Shown here: piece after piece, positions 56,280 to 64,000 of the stretch
Layout of the letters: each line of letters opens with the position of its first letter
How positions within the stretch are numbered: position 1 is the first letter of the stretch
From: Phycisphaerae bacterium
Lineage (GTDB): Bacteria > Planctomycetota > Phycisphaerae > SM23-33
DNA: 64,000 nucleotides
Reading direction: 5' to 3'
Assembly (NCBI GenBank): GCA_030745875.1
Contig: JASLNT010000052.1
Coordinates: 1-64,000 of the forward strand
The notes under the pieces: generated by a model
What the model saw: only the letters and a program-made list of their open reading frames with translations
Told to the model about the DNA's origin: nothing
Databases searched by the model: none
Translations under genes and position numbers: made by a program

Positions 56280-57734
56280 ATGCGTTGGCTTAGTAAGTTG
56301 TTTGGCGGCTCGGCATCGATGAAAGAGGATGACACAACACAGCCGGCAAATGCTCTGGAGCCCCCTCACGAAGAAGCTGCACCTCTGGAACGGGATCCCG
56401 ATACGGGCGCTGTTTCTGCGAGACCTGCGCAGGGGATAGATTATAAGCTGCTGGCTGCTGTCGCCGAGGGCAATAAGGCGACTGTGGAGAGACTCTTGAG
56501 GGATGGCGCTAACCCTAGCGCCTATGGGAAGTGTGGGTGTCGGGAATACGACGGGTTTGGGAAACACAGTCCGCTTGGTCTTGCCGCCAGACGGGGGGAC
56601 ACAGAGATAGGGAAGTTGCTGCTTCAGCACGGCGCCGACGTCAATGGGTACACAAATGGATTTCGCCCCCTGCACGCGGCCATCGAGCACAAGGATGTTG
56701 TCGAGATGTTGGTAGCGCACGGCGCTGATGTAAATGAGGGGGGAAACCTCTACGGCATTCGACCTCTCCATTACGCTGTCGGCGCGAATCAAGAAGAAGT
56801 AGTCGAGTTCCTCCTGAAACACGGCGCCGATCCAAATGCAGAGAAAGGTAACGGCGACACCCCTATGCATATCGCCAAGAGTGAGGAATTGCCTGACATG
56901 GAGGCCCTGCTTCTTAAGTATGGGGCGAATCCTCCGCCGCCCGAGAAGCCGCCCATAAAATCACGATGCGCCACGTGTGAAGCCGAGATCGAAGCCGTGC
57001 CAGGCCTGCCTTTCCAATGCCCCAAGTGTGGGAGCGAGTATGTGTACTGGCATCCGCCAGTTCACTGGATTTCGGAGATGGGCGAGGGCGTTGGGGACGG
57101 ACGGGACAAAACCGCTTGCTCATACGCAAAGAGTTTCCTGGAGGAATCGGAGGAACTCCAGATCCTGGTCATGCAACTCAACAGAGCACTCTGGACATGG
57201 GAGGCGGCGTACAGAGGCGCGTCCACGAATGTCATGACTGAGAACGAAGACAAGGCCAAGCGCGTCCGCGAACGCATTGAGCAACTCGCAGGACACAAAA
57301 TGTGGTTCAGGGCGTGCATGGCTATGCCTCCGCATCTACGTCATGTAGCATCTTCAGCCTTCGATACAGCCGGAAACTACACTGGCGCCGGACTCGTATC
57401 TGACCCGCCGCTATTTTCCACTGACGACTCTATTGTCTACGAGGAGTTTGCAGGTGAGGACTCTGAGGAAAGGAAGGCGGGCCTACTCAGAGTATTCGAT
57501 CAGTTGGATGTAGGACCTGTCGGCCTTGACATGCTCATGTGGCGCCTGGCAAACGCCGTCATGGATGGGGAATCGGAGGAAATCGTTTTGGACTACCTCT
57601 GCAACCGCATCGCTAATGGCGTGTTACCGGAGTACTCGGCTTTAGCTGTCCTGCGAGACGCTGTCAAACTTGTCCATTCATCATCTGAGTACTTCAAACC
57701 CGAGTTTACCAATCTTGGGCGCTTCACCAAGTAG
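56280..57734 (+). CDS. Ankyrin-repeat protein with zinc ribbon
   Basis: 484 residues; ATG 56280 has AGGGAG 7 nt upstream. After a low-complexity Glu/Pro-rich N-terminus come four or five ankyrin repeats (about 60-215: KLLAAVAEGNKATVERLL, SPLGLAARRGDTEIGKLL, RPLHAAIEHKDVVEMLVA, RPLHYAVGANQEEVVEFL, TPMHIAKSEELPDMEALL), then a zinc ribbon (CATCEAEIEAVPG...CPKCGSEY, about 222-250) and a C-terminal helical region of about 230 residues that I do not recognise (MWFRACMAMPPHLRHV, YLCNRIANGVLPEYSAL). No signal peptide or membrane helix, so probably cytoplasmic. The closeness to the STAND gene is suggestive only. Confidence 0.85.
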   Translation: MRWLSKLFGGSASMKEDDTTQPANALEPPHEEAAPLERDPDTGAVSARPAQGIDYKLLAAVAEGNKATVERLLRDGANPSAYGKCGCREYDGFGKHSPLGLAARRGDTEIGKLLLQHGADVNGYTNGFRPLHAAIEHKDVVEMLVAHGADVNEGGNLYGIRPLHYAVGANQEEVVEFLLKHGADPNAEKGNGDTPMHIAKSEELPDMEALLLKYGANPPPPEKPPIKSRCATCEAEIEAVPGLPFQCPKCGSEYVYWHPPVHWISEMGEGVGDGRDKTACSYAKSFLEESEELQILVMQLNRALWTWEAAYRGASTNVMTENEDKAKRVRERIEQLAGHKMWFRACMAMPPHLRHVASSAFDTAGNYTGAGLVSDPPLFSTDDSIVYEEFAGEDSEERKAGLLRVFDQLDVGPVGLDMLMWRLANAVMDGESEEIVLDYLCNRIANGVLPEYSALAVLRDAVKLVHSSSEYFKPEFTNLGRFTK

Positions 57735-57962
57735 AACGAAGGAGCACAACATATCCGAATGCACATTCGAATTGACGGCTGGCTCTCTAAAGGACGCCAT
57801 GTCACAAGCCAAAGCAGGAGCATTTGAGGTCAGGGTGCTGTCACGGGCTGCAGAATTGAAATCGCACGGGGATTCTCCGGTATGATGGGAACTTTTCTTA
57901 CTTGCCGAGCATCAAACCTTTATATTGGTCTTAATTGTTACAGTTAACTGAACGGGTCGCCG

Positions 57963-59915
57963 ATGCGCAGATTTGCAATATTGACAGTGGTTTTGGCGGG
58001 GCTTGTCGGCGGATGCGCGTCGGGTGATTACTATCGCGGGCGCGTGTTGTTGGTTCCGGCCGGCGGGGGCGAGATGGTCGATGCGTTCGGCGATTCGCTT
58101 CCCGACGGCGCCTTCAAACGCCTGGGGACCGGGCGGTTGGGGCATGGGAATTTCGTTCGGACAATTGTTTATAGCCCGGACGGAAAGACGATCGCATCCT
58201 GGGGGGGCGATCTGCGCTGCCGGTTCTGGGAGGCTTCGTCGGGACGGCTGATATGGGCTTCGCCCCCGTGGTATCGCAGGCCGATGTTCTCGCCCGACGG
58301 CAGGCACGTGGCGATGCTCTACTCGGGGAACATCCATCTGGTGAGGCTCGACAGCGGCAAGGTGGTCAGGACTTTTCGGCGTCGCACGGGGCAGGTTGTC
58401 TGGGCCGCTTTCGCCCATGGCGGAAGGCGGCTGGTGACGATATCCACCGATCGAACTATCCGCGTATGGAGCGTTGCGCTGGGGCTTGAAATGCGGAAGA
58501 TCCAACTGGAGCCCAATGCAATGCGGGTGATGAACGTTGCGGCGATTCGGGCCGACGGAAGGATGCTGGCGGTGAGTACGGGCTATTCCAGCGTGTCCGT
58601 CTGCGATCTGGATATGGGCCGGTGCGTCCGAAAACTCAAAACGCCCAAACCGGCGTGGGTCAGGTCGCTTGCTTTCACCGGCGCTGACAACAACGTGTTG
58701 TACGGGAAACTGCACGATTCAAAGACTCTGTTCTGGGACCTGCGCAATGGAGAACTCTGCGACGGGACCGAACCGTTCAGCCGCCAGGGCGTCTTCGCCG
58801 TCTCACCCGACAGGCGCAACGTCGCCTATGCAAGCGGCGGGCGGATTCGTATCGAGGACTTGCAGACCGGAAGGGAAACGCAGACATCGGCGCGAACGCC
58901 CCGCTGCAAGAGCGTCCTGGAGATGATGGCGTTCCGGGGCGACCGAGCCGGGACGCTTATAACCGCCGCGCGCGACGGGCTGTGGCGATGGGACATCGGG
59001 ACGGGGCGCGACAGCGCCATGCTCGCCGGGGCGATCGGCGGTGGGAAATGGACGGCGGTGTCGGCCGATGGTCGATTGGCCGCACTGCTGGACGCCGGGG
59101 GACTGGCGGGCGTTTACGATATCCGGGCGGGAAAGCGGATCGCACTGATCGAAGGCGGCGCCGAGAAGATCACAGCCGCTGCGTTTTCGACCGACGGGCG
59201 GACTCTGGCGACCGCCTCGGTCGATTCGATCGCCCTGTGGAATCTGCCCGATGGCACGCAAGCCGGCGCGATCGCACTGGATAAGTCGAAGTATCTCGGC
59301 GTTGCGTCATTGGCGCTGTCGGCCGACGGGAAGACGGTGGTCGCGGCGGTCACTAGCCCGAACCCGCAACGGAACAACAACATTCGCAATTCGAAATCTC
59401 CGGCGGCGTCCAGAGCGATTGTGCCCGCGGCGTTGCGGGGCATCGAGATATTCGACGTGGCTGCGGGCAAGTGTCGCGGGCGGATTCCGGGATACCTGTT
59501 CGCCTTGAGCCCGGACTCGCGCACGCTGGCCAAGCCGGGCTACAAGTGCGTCGAACTGTGGGACATCACCGCGATGAAGCCCATCAGGACGCTCAAGTGC
59601 GCCCAGGCCATGCTCAGCGGTATGATGGGCGCGATGCGGAGACTGCAATTCTCACCGGACGGTCGGAAACTCGCGCGATCGATCATCACACAAACAAGGG
59701 TCGGTCGGCGGAGCCTCGGCGAATACGGATGCGTGGAGCTGTTCGACCTGGCCGGCGGGCCGTCGCAAATACTGAAGGTGGACGACATCTCAGCGGCGCC
59801 GGTAACCGCGTTCTCAAAAGATTCCCGAACGCTCGCAACCGCAGGAGCCCGAGGCGCGATTCTGCTGTGGGACATTTCACGAGACGCCGGGGCGGATTTC
59901 CGTGAACATCCGTAA
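57963..59915 (+). CDS. WD40-repeat lipoprotein
   Basis: 650 residues. Signal peptide with lipobox LVGGC (Cys 18), then WD40-type blades over the whole length, e.g. VRTIVYSPDGKTIASWGGDL, VVWAAFAHGGRRLVTISTDR, TIRVWSV, ITAAAFSTDGRTLATASVDS, LRRLQFSPDGRKL-type and VTAFSKDSRTLATAGARG-ILLWDI near the end, probably making two propellers. Exported and lipid-anchored; a scaffold or binding role is usual. Monocistronic; ATG 57963 with a weak ribosome-binding site. The 228 bases upstream hold a short palindrome (CGAATG-CA-CATTCG at 57756-57769). Confidence 0.87.
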   Translation: MRRFAILTVVLAGLVGGCASGDYYRGRVLLVPAGGGEMVDAFGDSLPDGAFKRLGTGRLGHGNFVRTIVYSPDGKTIASWGGDLRCRFWEASSGRLIWASPPWYRRPMFSPDGRHVAMLYSGNIHLVRLDSGKVVRTFRRRTGQVVWAAFAHGGRRLVTISTDRTIRVWSVALGLEMRKIQLEPNAMRVMNVAAIRADGRMLAVSTGYSSVSVCDLDMGRCVRKLKTPKPAWVRSLAFTGADNNVLYGKLHDSKTLFWDLRNGELCDGTEPFSRQGVFAVSPDRRNVAYASGGRIRIEDLQTGRETQTSARTPRCKSVLEMMAFRGDRAGTLITAARDGLWRWDIGTGRDSAMLAGAIGGGKWTAVSADGRLAALLDAGGLAGVYDIRAGKRIALIEGGAEKITAAAFSTDGRTLATASVDSIALWNLPDGTQAGAIALDKSKYLGVASLALSADGKTVVAAVTSPNPQRNNNIRNSKSPAASRAIVPAALRGIEIFDVAAGKCRGRIPGYLFALSPDSRTLAKPGYKCVELWDITAMKPIRTLKCAQAMLSGMMGAMRRLQFSPDGRKLARSIITQTRVGRRSLGEYGCVELFDLAGGPSQILKVDDISAAPVTAFSKDSRTLATAGARGAILLWDISRDAGADFREHP

Positions 59916-60102
59916 CCGAGCCTTTGTCAGGCCTGTCGGCTGTTGACACCGCCGGCCGCAGCGTGGGATACTCATCGCACGACCGGGCGGTCCGATTGAG
60001 CGGTATGACAAACGTGTGCAATCCGCCTCGGGCGGACCTGCGGCGCCGCCGAAGCGAGATGTTGTACTCCTGAGAGATGAGTATTCGCAGAGGATCGAAG
60101 AG

Positions 60103-61395
60103 ATGAGAGAGAAAACGAGCCGGCTGGCGGTTTTGGGAATGCTCCTTGCTGCGGCGCTGATGCTGAGCGTTGCGGCTCCGGCGGCGGTCAAGCGGCCGGC
60201 GGCTGGACGGATCGATCCGTTTCTGGGTGAGGCGAAGTTTGAGATCCAGCAGATCTTTTCCGGCGGGGTGGATGGTAAGCGGGGCGGCGGGCGGTTGCCC
60301 AACATTGCTGTCGCGACCGACGGGACGGTGCTGGCGACTCACGGAGCCAGCGGAGGATCGGGCGACTGGTGGAAACGCGGACTGCAGGTCCGCCGCAGCG
60401 CCGACGGGGGCAAGACATGGTCCAAACCGATCACCATCGCCAATCCGGGTTGGCAGGGCGGAGGGCTGACCGTCGACGAAAACACGGGCGATGTGCTGGC
60501 GTTCGTCGAAGGCCGATACGTGGGCAACGATCCGGGCGCCGTAAAGGCGATCATTTATCGCAGCAAGGATCAGGGTACAACGTGGAAGCCCGGAAAGGCG
60601 GTCATCGCACCGGACAAGAACGGAAATGTCCCGTCGATGTCCATGGCCGAGCACGGAATCACGTTGCGATACGGCAAGCACAAGGGGCGGTTGCTGCGCC
60701 CGACGCGGAATTACGCCGGCGGCGACCGCAGGTCCGAATGGAGCAAGATGTACACCAACGCCATCTACAGCGACGACGGCGGGAAGACCTGGAAGACCAG
60801 CGATCCGTTCCCCGCGATGGGCACGGGCGAAGGCGCGGTGGTCGAGCTTTCCGACGGGCGGATCTACTACAACACGCGGAGACACTGGGAGCCGTCAGGG
60901 TCGGCCTCGTCGATGCGGTGGGAAGCCTGGAGCGACGACGGCGGAGCGACGTGGAGGAAGCCGGCGGTCTCGAAAGTCCTTCCCGACGGGCCCCAGGGCA
61001 AGGGAACCAACGGTTGTCACGGCGGATTGATTCGCCTGCCGATCAGCGGGCGGGACATAATCCTCTACAGCAACTGCGACAGCCCCACGCGGGACCGCAA
61101 CAACGTGTCGGTCTGGGCCAGCTTCGACGGCGGGAAGACCTGGCCGATCAAGCGTTCTGTCTACGCCGGCCCGAGCGCATACTCCTCGCTGTCGGCCGGG
61201 CGCCCCGGAACCACAAGCGCGGGCTGGATCTACATTCTGCTGGAAGGCGGGAAAAAATACCGCCACGAAGGCGCCTACATGGGGCGATTCAATCTGACCT
61301 GGCTGCTGAAGGGAAAGAAAACGGGCGACGGGACACTACCGAGCTCGGGCGAGCGGGACGTGATACAGCGGGCCGCGGCGATGGCGAATCGTTGA
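60103..61395 (+). CDS. Exported sialidase-like BNR-repeat protein (GH33-type fold)
   Basis: 430 residues: signal peptide (MREKTSRLAVLGML...APAAV), then a six-bladed sialidase fold with five Asp boxes (SADGGKTW, SKDQGTTW, SDDGGKTW, SDDGGATW, SFDGGKTW). GGRLPNIAVATDGTVLA near the start resembles the RIP segment supplying an active-site Arg; RLLRPTRNYAGG and EGAVVELSDGRIYYNTR follow the usual sialidase pattern. Planctomycete proteins of this group need not cleave sialic acid, so the substrate is open. The frame begins earlier at 60016, but ATG 60103 with AGAGGA 8 nt upstream places the signal peptide at the N-terminus. Confidence 0.88.
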   Translation: MREKTSRLAVLGMLLAAALMLSVAAPAAVKRPAAGRIDPFLGEAKFEIQQIFSGGVDGKRGGGRLPNIAVATDGTVLATHGASGGSGDWWKRGLQVRRSADGGKTWSKPITIANPGWQGGGLTVDENTGDVLAFVEGRYVGNDPGAVKAIIYRSKDQGTTWKPGKAVIAPDKNGNVPSMSMAEHGITLRYGKHKGRLLRPTRNYAGGDRRSEWSKMYTNAIYSDDGGKTWKTSDPFPAMGTGEGAVVELSDGRIYYNTRRHWEPSGSASSMRWEAWSDDGGATWRKPAVSKVLPDGPQGKGTNGCHGGLIRLPISGRDIILYSNCDSPTRDRNNVSVWASFDGGKTWPIKRSVYAGPSAYSSLSAGRPGTTSAGWIYILLEGGKKYRHEGAYMGRFNLTWLLKGKKTGDGTLPSSGERDVIQRAAAMANR

Positions 61396-61462
61396 GAATC
61401 CGGTTAGTGTCTCGTCGGTTTCAGCGGTATTCTCAGGGGCAATACCATGCATGTTTGAGCAT

Positions 61463-61483
61463 TCTCACAAATGAGAGGTTTTT
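61463..61483 (+). terminator. Weak candidate terminator after the sialidase gene
   Basis: TCTCA-CAAA-TGAGA stem-loop (61463-61476), then GG and five Ts (61479-61483). The stem is only 5 bp, so termination would be partial at best. Confidence 0.3.
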
Positions 61484-61497
61484 GCGTTATAACCGGT

Positions 61498-61522
61498 GTA
61501 ACCTTTGATGCTTCATGACGTA
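61498..61522 (+). promoter_or_regulatory. Possible ECF-sigma promoter and operator for the CpxP/Spy-like gene
   Basis: GTAACC (61498-61503), 15-base spacer, CGTA (61519-61522) resembles ECF-type promoters (AAC ... CGT). It overlaps an inverted repeat TTTGAT (61504-61509)/ATCAAA (61522-61527). It lies 40 bases before the ATG of a secreted helical protein of a type often under envelope-stress control. Weak but worth recording. Confidence 0.25.
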
Positions 61523-61561
61523 TCAAATGGCATGAGTGTTGCATAATGGAGGGAGCAGGGT

Positions 61562-62548
61562 ATGAACAAACCTTCCTTGAAAAAACCGCTCCAAGACGAG
61601 AGAATAGCTATTATGAAAAATTACCTTACAAGTTCAATAATCCTGATGGTGACGGCGGCGTGTGCGACGGCGATGCCGACTAAGATGTCCTCCATGAGCT
61701 CGGGCCCGACCGCCAAGAACCACCAGAAGCTCATCAAAGACCTCAAGCTCACCGACAAAGAGGCTAAGCCCGTCGGTAAGATTCTGGCTGACTACCGCGC
61801 AGACCTTGCCAAGTGGGCGGCGAAAAACGGTCCGGAGATCGCGGCCTGCCAGAAGGACATGAAGAAATACCACCAGATGCGCGACCCGAAGGTGATGGTG
61901 CAGGTCAGAGCGGCGATGAAGAGGCTCGGCGAGCTCACCAAGGAACAGGTCGACCTGCGCGAAGCGATGCTGGTCAAGCTTAAGGGCGTCATGACCAAGG
62001 AGAAGTTCGCCCTGGCCGCCGATGCGCTGCGTCCGCGTCAGCGTCCGCGCGGACAGGGGTTCCAGGAGCGTTTCCACCTTCTGGGCAAGATGGGGCTGAA
62101 GGAAGAGCAGTTGACCAAGATCCGGTCGATCACCGAAGAGGCGATGAAGCCGCCGGCCGACGGGTCGCCTCGCAAGGGCAACCCGATGCAGTTGGCGTGG
62201 AACAAGATCGTCGACGAAGTTCTGACCGCAGAGAACCGTAAGCAGTTGCAGGGCCTGATGCAGGAAGCCGGTCATCGGAAAATGGTTCTGGGCATCCTCA
62301 AGAAAGTAACGCTCACCCCCGAGCAGTCAAAGAAGGTCGACGCCCTGTGGAACAAGGCCTACGCCGACGCCGAAAAAACACCGAAGAACAAGTTCGTCAT
62401 TTACCGCGCCGCCAGAATTGAGGCGGTGGAGAAGATCCTGACCGATGCCCAGCGAAAGCAGATAGACAAACTGATGAGCAATCCGCACGGCGGATCGATG
62501 GGGAGCAAGGCTCCCATCCCCATGCCCCCGGTCAAACGACCGCACTAA
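61562..62548 (+). CDS. Secreted helical protein resembling CpxP/Spy (LTxxQ-type)
   Basis: 328 residues. ATG 61562 has GGAGGGAG 6-7 nt upstream; a second ATG at 61613 (MKNYLTSSIILMVTAACATA) would give a more usual signal peptide but has a poor ribosome-binding site. The mature part is almost all amphipathic helix, rich in Lys, Met and Glu, with repeated L(K/T)xxQ/E elements: DLKLTDKEAKPVGKIL, MGLKEEQLTKIRSI, VTLTPEQSKKVDALW, ILTDAQRKQIDKLM. That pattern matches Spy/CpxP/ZraP-type periplasmic chaperones or metal-binding sensors, though this is about twice as long. No metal-ligand cluster stands out. Ends 4 bp from the convergent ccmC. Confidence 0.75.
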   Translation: MNKPSLKKPLQDERIAIMKNYLTSSIILMVTAACATAMPTKMSSMSSGPTAKNHQKLIKDLKLTDKEAKPVGKILADYRADLAKWAAKNGPEIAACQKDMKKYHQMRDPKVMVQVRAAMKRLGELTKEQVDLREAMLVKLKGVMTKEKFALAADALRPRQRPRGQGFQERFHLLGKMGLKEEQLTKIRSITEEAMKPPADGSPRKGNPMQLAWNKIVDEVLTAENRKQLQGLMQEAGHRKMVLGILKKVTLTPEQSKKVDALWNKAYADAEKTPKNKFVIYRAARIEAVEKILTDAQRKQIDKLMSNPHGGSMGSKAPIPMPPVKRPH

Positions 62549-62552
62549 GCTG

Positions 62553-63293
62553 CTAGGCTCCGTCCTGGGACGATTGTGATTCGGCCTGTTCAGCGGGGTC
62601 GGTGTTCTCATCGCCTCCGACCGCCCACGATGAATCATCGGTCCAGCTTTGTTTTCTGGCCCATTGCCTGCTGCTGGACTTGAACAGCACCCAGATCATA
62701 CCCGCGTTGAGCAGAGTCACCGGAACGAACCAGGCGACCAGCGTAAGCTTCATCGCGCCGGTCATCTGGATTGACGCCGGATGGATGTCGGGCATGAGAC
62801 GAACCGACAACCAAACCAACGGAACGTCAAGGAACGCAGCGACCGCATACACCGCGCTTATCGTCGCCCGCCGCTCGGGAGACTCAATCGCCGGACGAAT
62901 AATCAGATAAACCACGTAAAGCAGCCAGAGCATCAGGCTGAAGGTCAATCTGGGAGACCAGGTCCACCAGACGCCCCACGCCACGCGCCCCCAGATCACT
63001 CCGGTGACAAGCACCACGGTGCACATCAGAGCGGCCATCTTCGCCGCAGAAGCCGACAGATGATCCCACATCATCCGCCGCTGCCACAAGTATCCGATCC
63101 CGCCCACAAACGCCACAAGGCACGCCGCGAACGCGTTGATAGCGGACGGGAGGTGCACGTAAAAAATCTTCTGGATGCGCCCCATCGTCTCTTCCACGGG
63201 GGTGTAGCTGAACAGCATAACAGTGACAGCCGCAAAAGAACCCGCCACCACCAGCCAGAAAACACACATCGCTATCTTCGATCTATCAAGCAT
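62553..63293 (-). CDS. ccmC: Cytochrome c maturation haem-handling protein CcmC
   Basis: 246 residues, six helices. The Trp-rich haem-binding loop is present (RVAWGVWWTWSPRLTFSLML; usual form WGxxWxWDxRLT, here Ser-Pro replaces the Asp position) with flanking histidines (FYVHLPSAIN and DIHPASIQM). Part of the System I machinery that presents haem for attachment to CxxCH motifs, as in the two CydA-like proteins of this window. The frame opens at 63326, but ATG 63293 with AGGA about 9 nt upstream avoids overlapping ccmB. The C-terminal 30 residues are acidic and Ser/Gln-rich, an extension beyond the usual end. Confidence 0.9.
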   Translation of the reverse strand: MLDRSKIAMCVFWLVVAGSFAAVTVMLFSYTPVEETMGRIQKIFYVHLPSAINAFAACLVAFVGGIGYLWQRRMMWDHLSASAAKMAALMCTVVLVTGVIWGRVAWGVWWTWSPRLTFSLMLWLLYVVYLIIRPAIESPERRATISAVYAVAAFLDVPLVWLSVRLMPDIHPASIQMTGAMKLTLVAWFVPVTLLNAGMIWVLFKSSSRQWARKQSWTDDSSWAVGGDENTDPAEQAESQSSQDGA

Positions 63294-63303
63294 TAGTTCG
63301 TTC

Positions 63304-63981
63304 CTATGGCTCCAGTATGCGCTCAAAAGCCAGCCAACTGATTACGAGATACACTCCGTCGAACGCGAAGAGAATACCCAGTCCCTGGGCGTTCAGAGGA
63401 TGACCGTCGGCGAACATGCCTATCAGCATCTTCGTCGAGGTGACCACCAGGGGCAGGCATATCGGGAACACCAGTATCGCCAGCAACCCGCCCTGCAGGC
63501 GGGACGAACTGGTGGCCGCCGAGAACAGCGTGCCCACGGCGGCGAAACCGATCATGCTAAGCGCCGTTACGATAATGAATCCGCCCGGGGCGGCCGACAG
63601 GTCGAAGTTAAACAACACGATCGCAACCGGAGTGACCACGCACGCCAGCACGAACATCAGCGCCAGGTTGCTCAAAAGTTTGCCCGCGAAGATAACACCG
63701 CGATCGACCGGTGCGGCAAGCAGTCCGGCCAGGGCTCCGTCGTGGCGCTCGACGGCCATTGTTTTTTCAAAACACAACACCCCGCCGAACAGATACGCCA
63801 CCCACAGTATCGCCGTAGCCCCAAACGCCGGAGCCTTTCCCTGAGCGCTCAATCCCAGGCCCAGGACAACGATTATCAGAATACCGAGCATGATCACCAG
63901 ACCGAGGGTCTGGCGGCTCCGCGCTTCGATACGCAGGTCTTTGGCGGTCAACAGCATGATCTGTCTGAGCACGCGCATCAT
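63304..63981 (-). CDS. ccmB: Haem exporter protein CcmB
   Basis: 225 residues, six helices, the permease of the CcmAB complex. Landmarks: RQIMLLTAKDLRIEARSR at the N-terminus, FEKTMAVERHDGALAGLLAAPVDR (typical amphipathic loop), and FPICLPLVVTSTKML. ATG 63981, with a second ATG directly after it. It lies 10 bp upstream of ccmC. Confidence 0.93.
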   Translation of the reverse strand: MMRVLRQIMLLTAKDLRIEARSRQTLGLVIMLGILIIVVLGLGLSAQGKAPAFGATAILWVAYLFGGVLCFEKTMAVERHDGALAGLLAAPVDRGVIFAGKLLSNLALMFVLACVVTPVAIVLFNFDLSAAPGGFIIVTALSMIGFAAVGTLFSAATSSSRLQGGLLAILVFPICLPLVVTSTKMLIGMFADGHPLNAQGLGILFAFDGVYLVISWLAFERILEP

Positions 63982-64000
63982 CAGCCTGTCATCTCCCTGA
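63981..64000 (-). CDS. Probable 3' end of ccmA (partial)
   Basis: At the window edge one frame reads ...REMTG and stops with TGA at 63983-63981, sharing its last base with the ccmB ATG (TGATG). In ccm operons ccmA precedes ccmB, so this is probably its C-terminus. Only five codons are visible; there is no direct protein evidence. Confidence 0.3.

Overview
The window looks like a chromosomal segment of a Planctomycetota bacterium, most likely a Phycisphaerae-type lineage. The evidence is a giant surface protein that opens with a LEPR-XLL motif and ends in a dockerin, a TAT-exported sulfatase, a Kelch-DUF1080-esterase fusion, an exported sialidase, a WD40 lipoprotein, a TPR/STAND protein with a planctomycete-style N-terminal zinc ribbon, and cytochrome bd-like proteins fused to cytochrome c domains. 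The taxonomic call is an inference; no rRNA or other marker gene is present. I saw no tRNA, rRNA, CRISPR array, transposase or phage gene.

Layout. (1) 0.3-12.2 kb, minus strand: a nine-gene surface-polysaccharide operon, transcribed right to left. It encodes an ABC-2 permease and ATPase (Wzm/Wzt type), a fusion of an F420-hydrogenase-beta-like Fe-S protein with a polysaccharide pyruvyl transferase, a SPASM radical SAM enzyme, a B12-binding radical SAM enzyme, two GT2 glycosyltransferases, a GT39-like membrane glycosyltransferase and a polyprenyl-phosphate sugar-1-phosphate transferase. This block looks more AT-rich than the rest. (2) 12.5-29.0 kb, minus: one 5502-residue modular surface protein with five beta-helix blocks, two of which belong to a tandemly duplicated module of about 2.74 kb. 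(3) 29.5-35.1 kb: a universal stress protein with a PCP_red tail, a small His-rich membrane protein, and a convergent operon of two CydA-like proteins carrying C-terminal cytochrome c domains plus two small membrane proteins. (4) 35.4-40.3 kb, plus: nqrBCDEF, tightly coupled, without nqrA, followed by an unrecognised cysteine-containing protein. (5) 40.4-50.6 kb, minus: the Kelch-DUF1080-esterase protein, a MacAB-TolC-like tripartite efflux operon, and a sulfatase. (6) 50.7-57.7 kb: an accessory block with hairpin-rich leaders, a DUF4062-STAND-TPR protein (NPHP3/NWD1/TEP1-like layout) coupled to a small membrane protein, a two-CW protein and an ankyrin/zinc-ribbon protein. This is the best place in the window to look for an undescribed system. 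(7) 58.0-64.0 kb: WD40 lipoprotein, sialidase, a secreted CpxP/Spy-like helical protein, and ccmC-ccmB with the last codons of a probable ccmA at the window edge.

How the parts fit. Na+-NQR, the CydA-like/cytochrome c proteins and the Ccm haem-export genes together suggest a respiratory chain that makes c-type cytochromes. The sulfatase, sialidase, esterase fusion and giant beta-helix protein suggest growth on, or attachment to, complex polysaccharides. The left-hand operon would make and export the cell's own polysaccharide. Gene starts were moved from the longest open frame where a ribosome-binding site, a stop/start overlap or family length argued for it; each case is stated.
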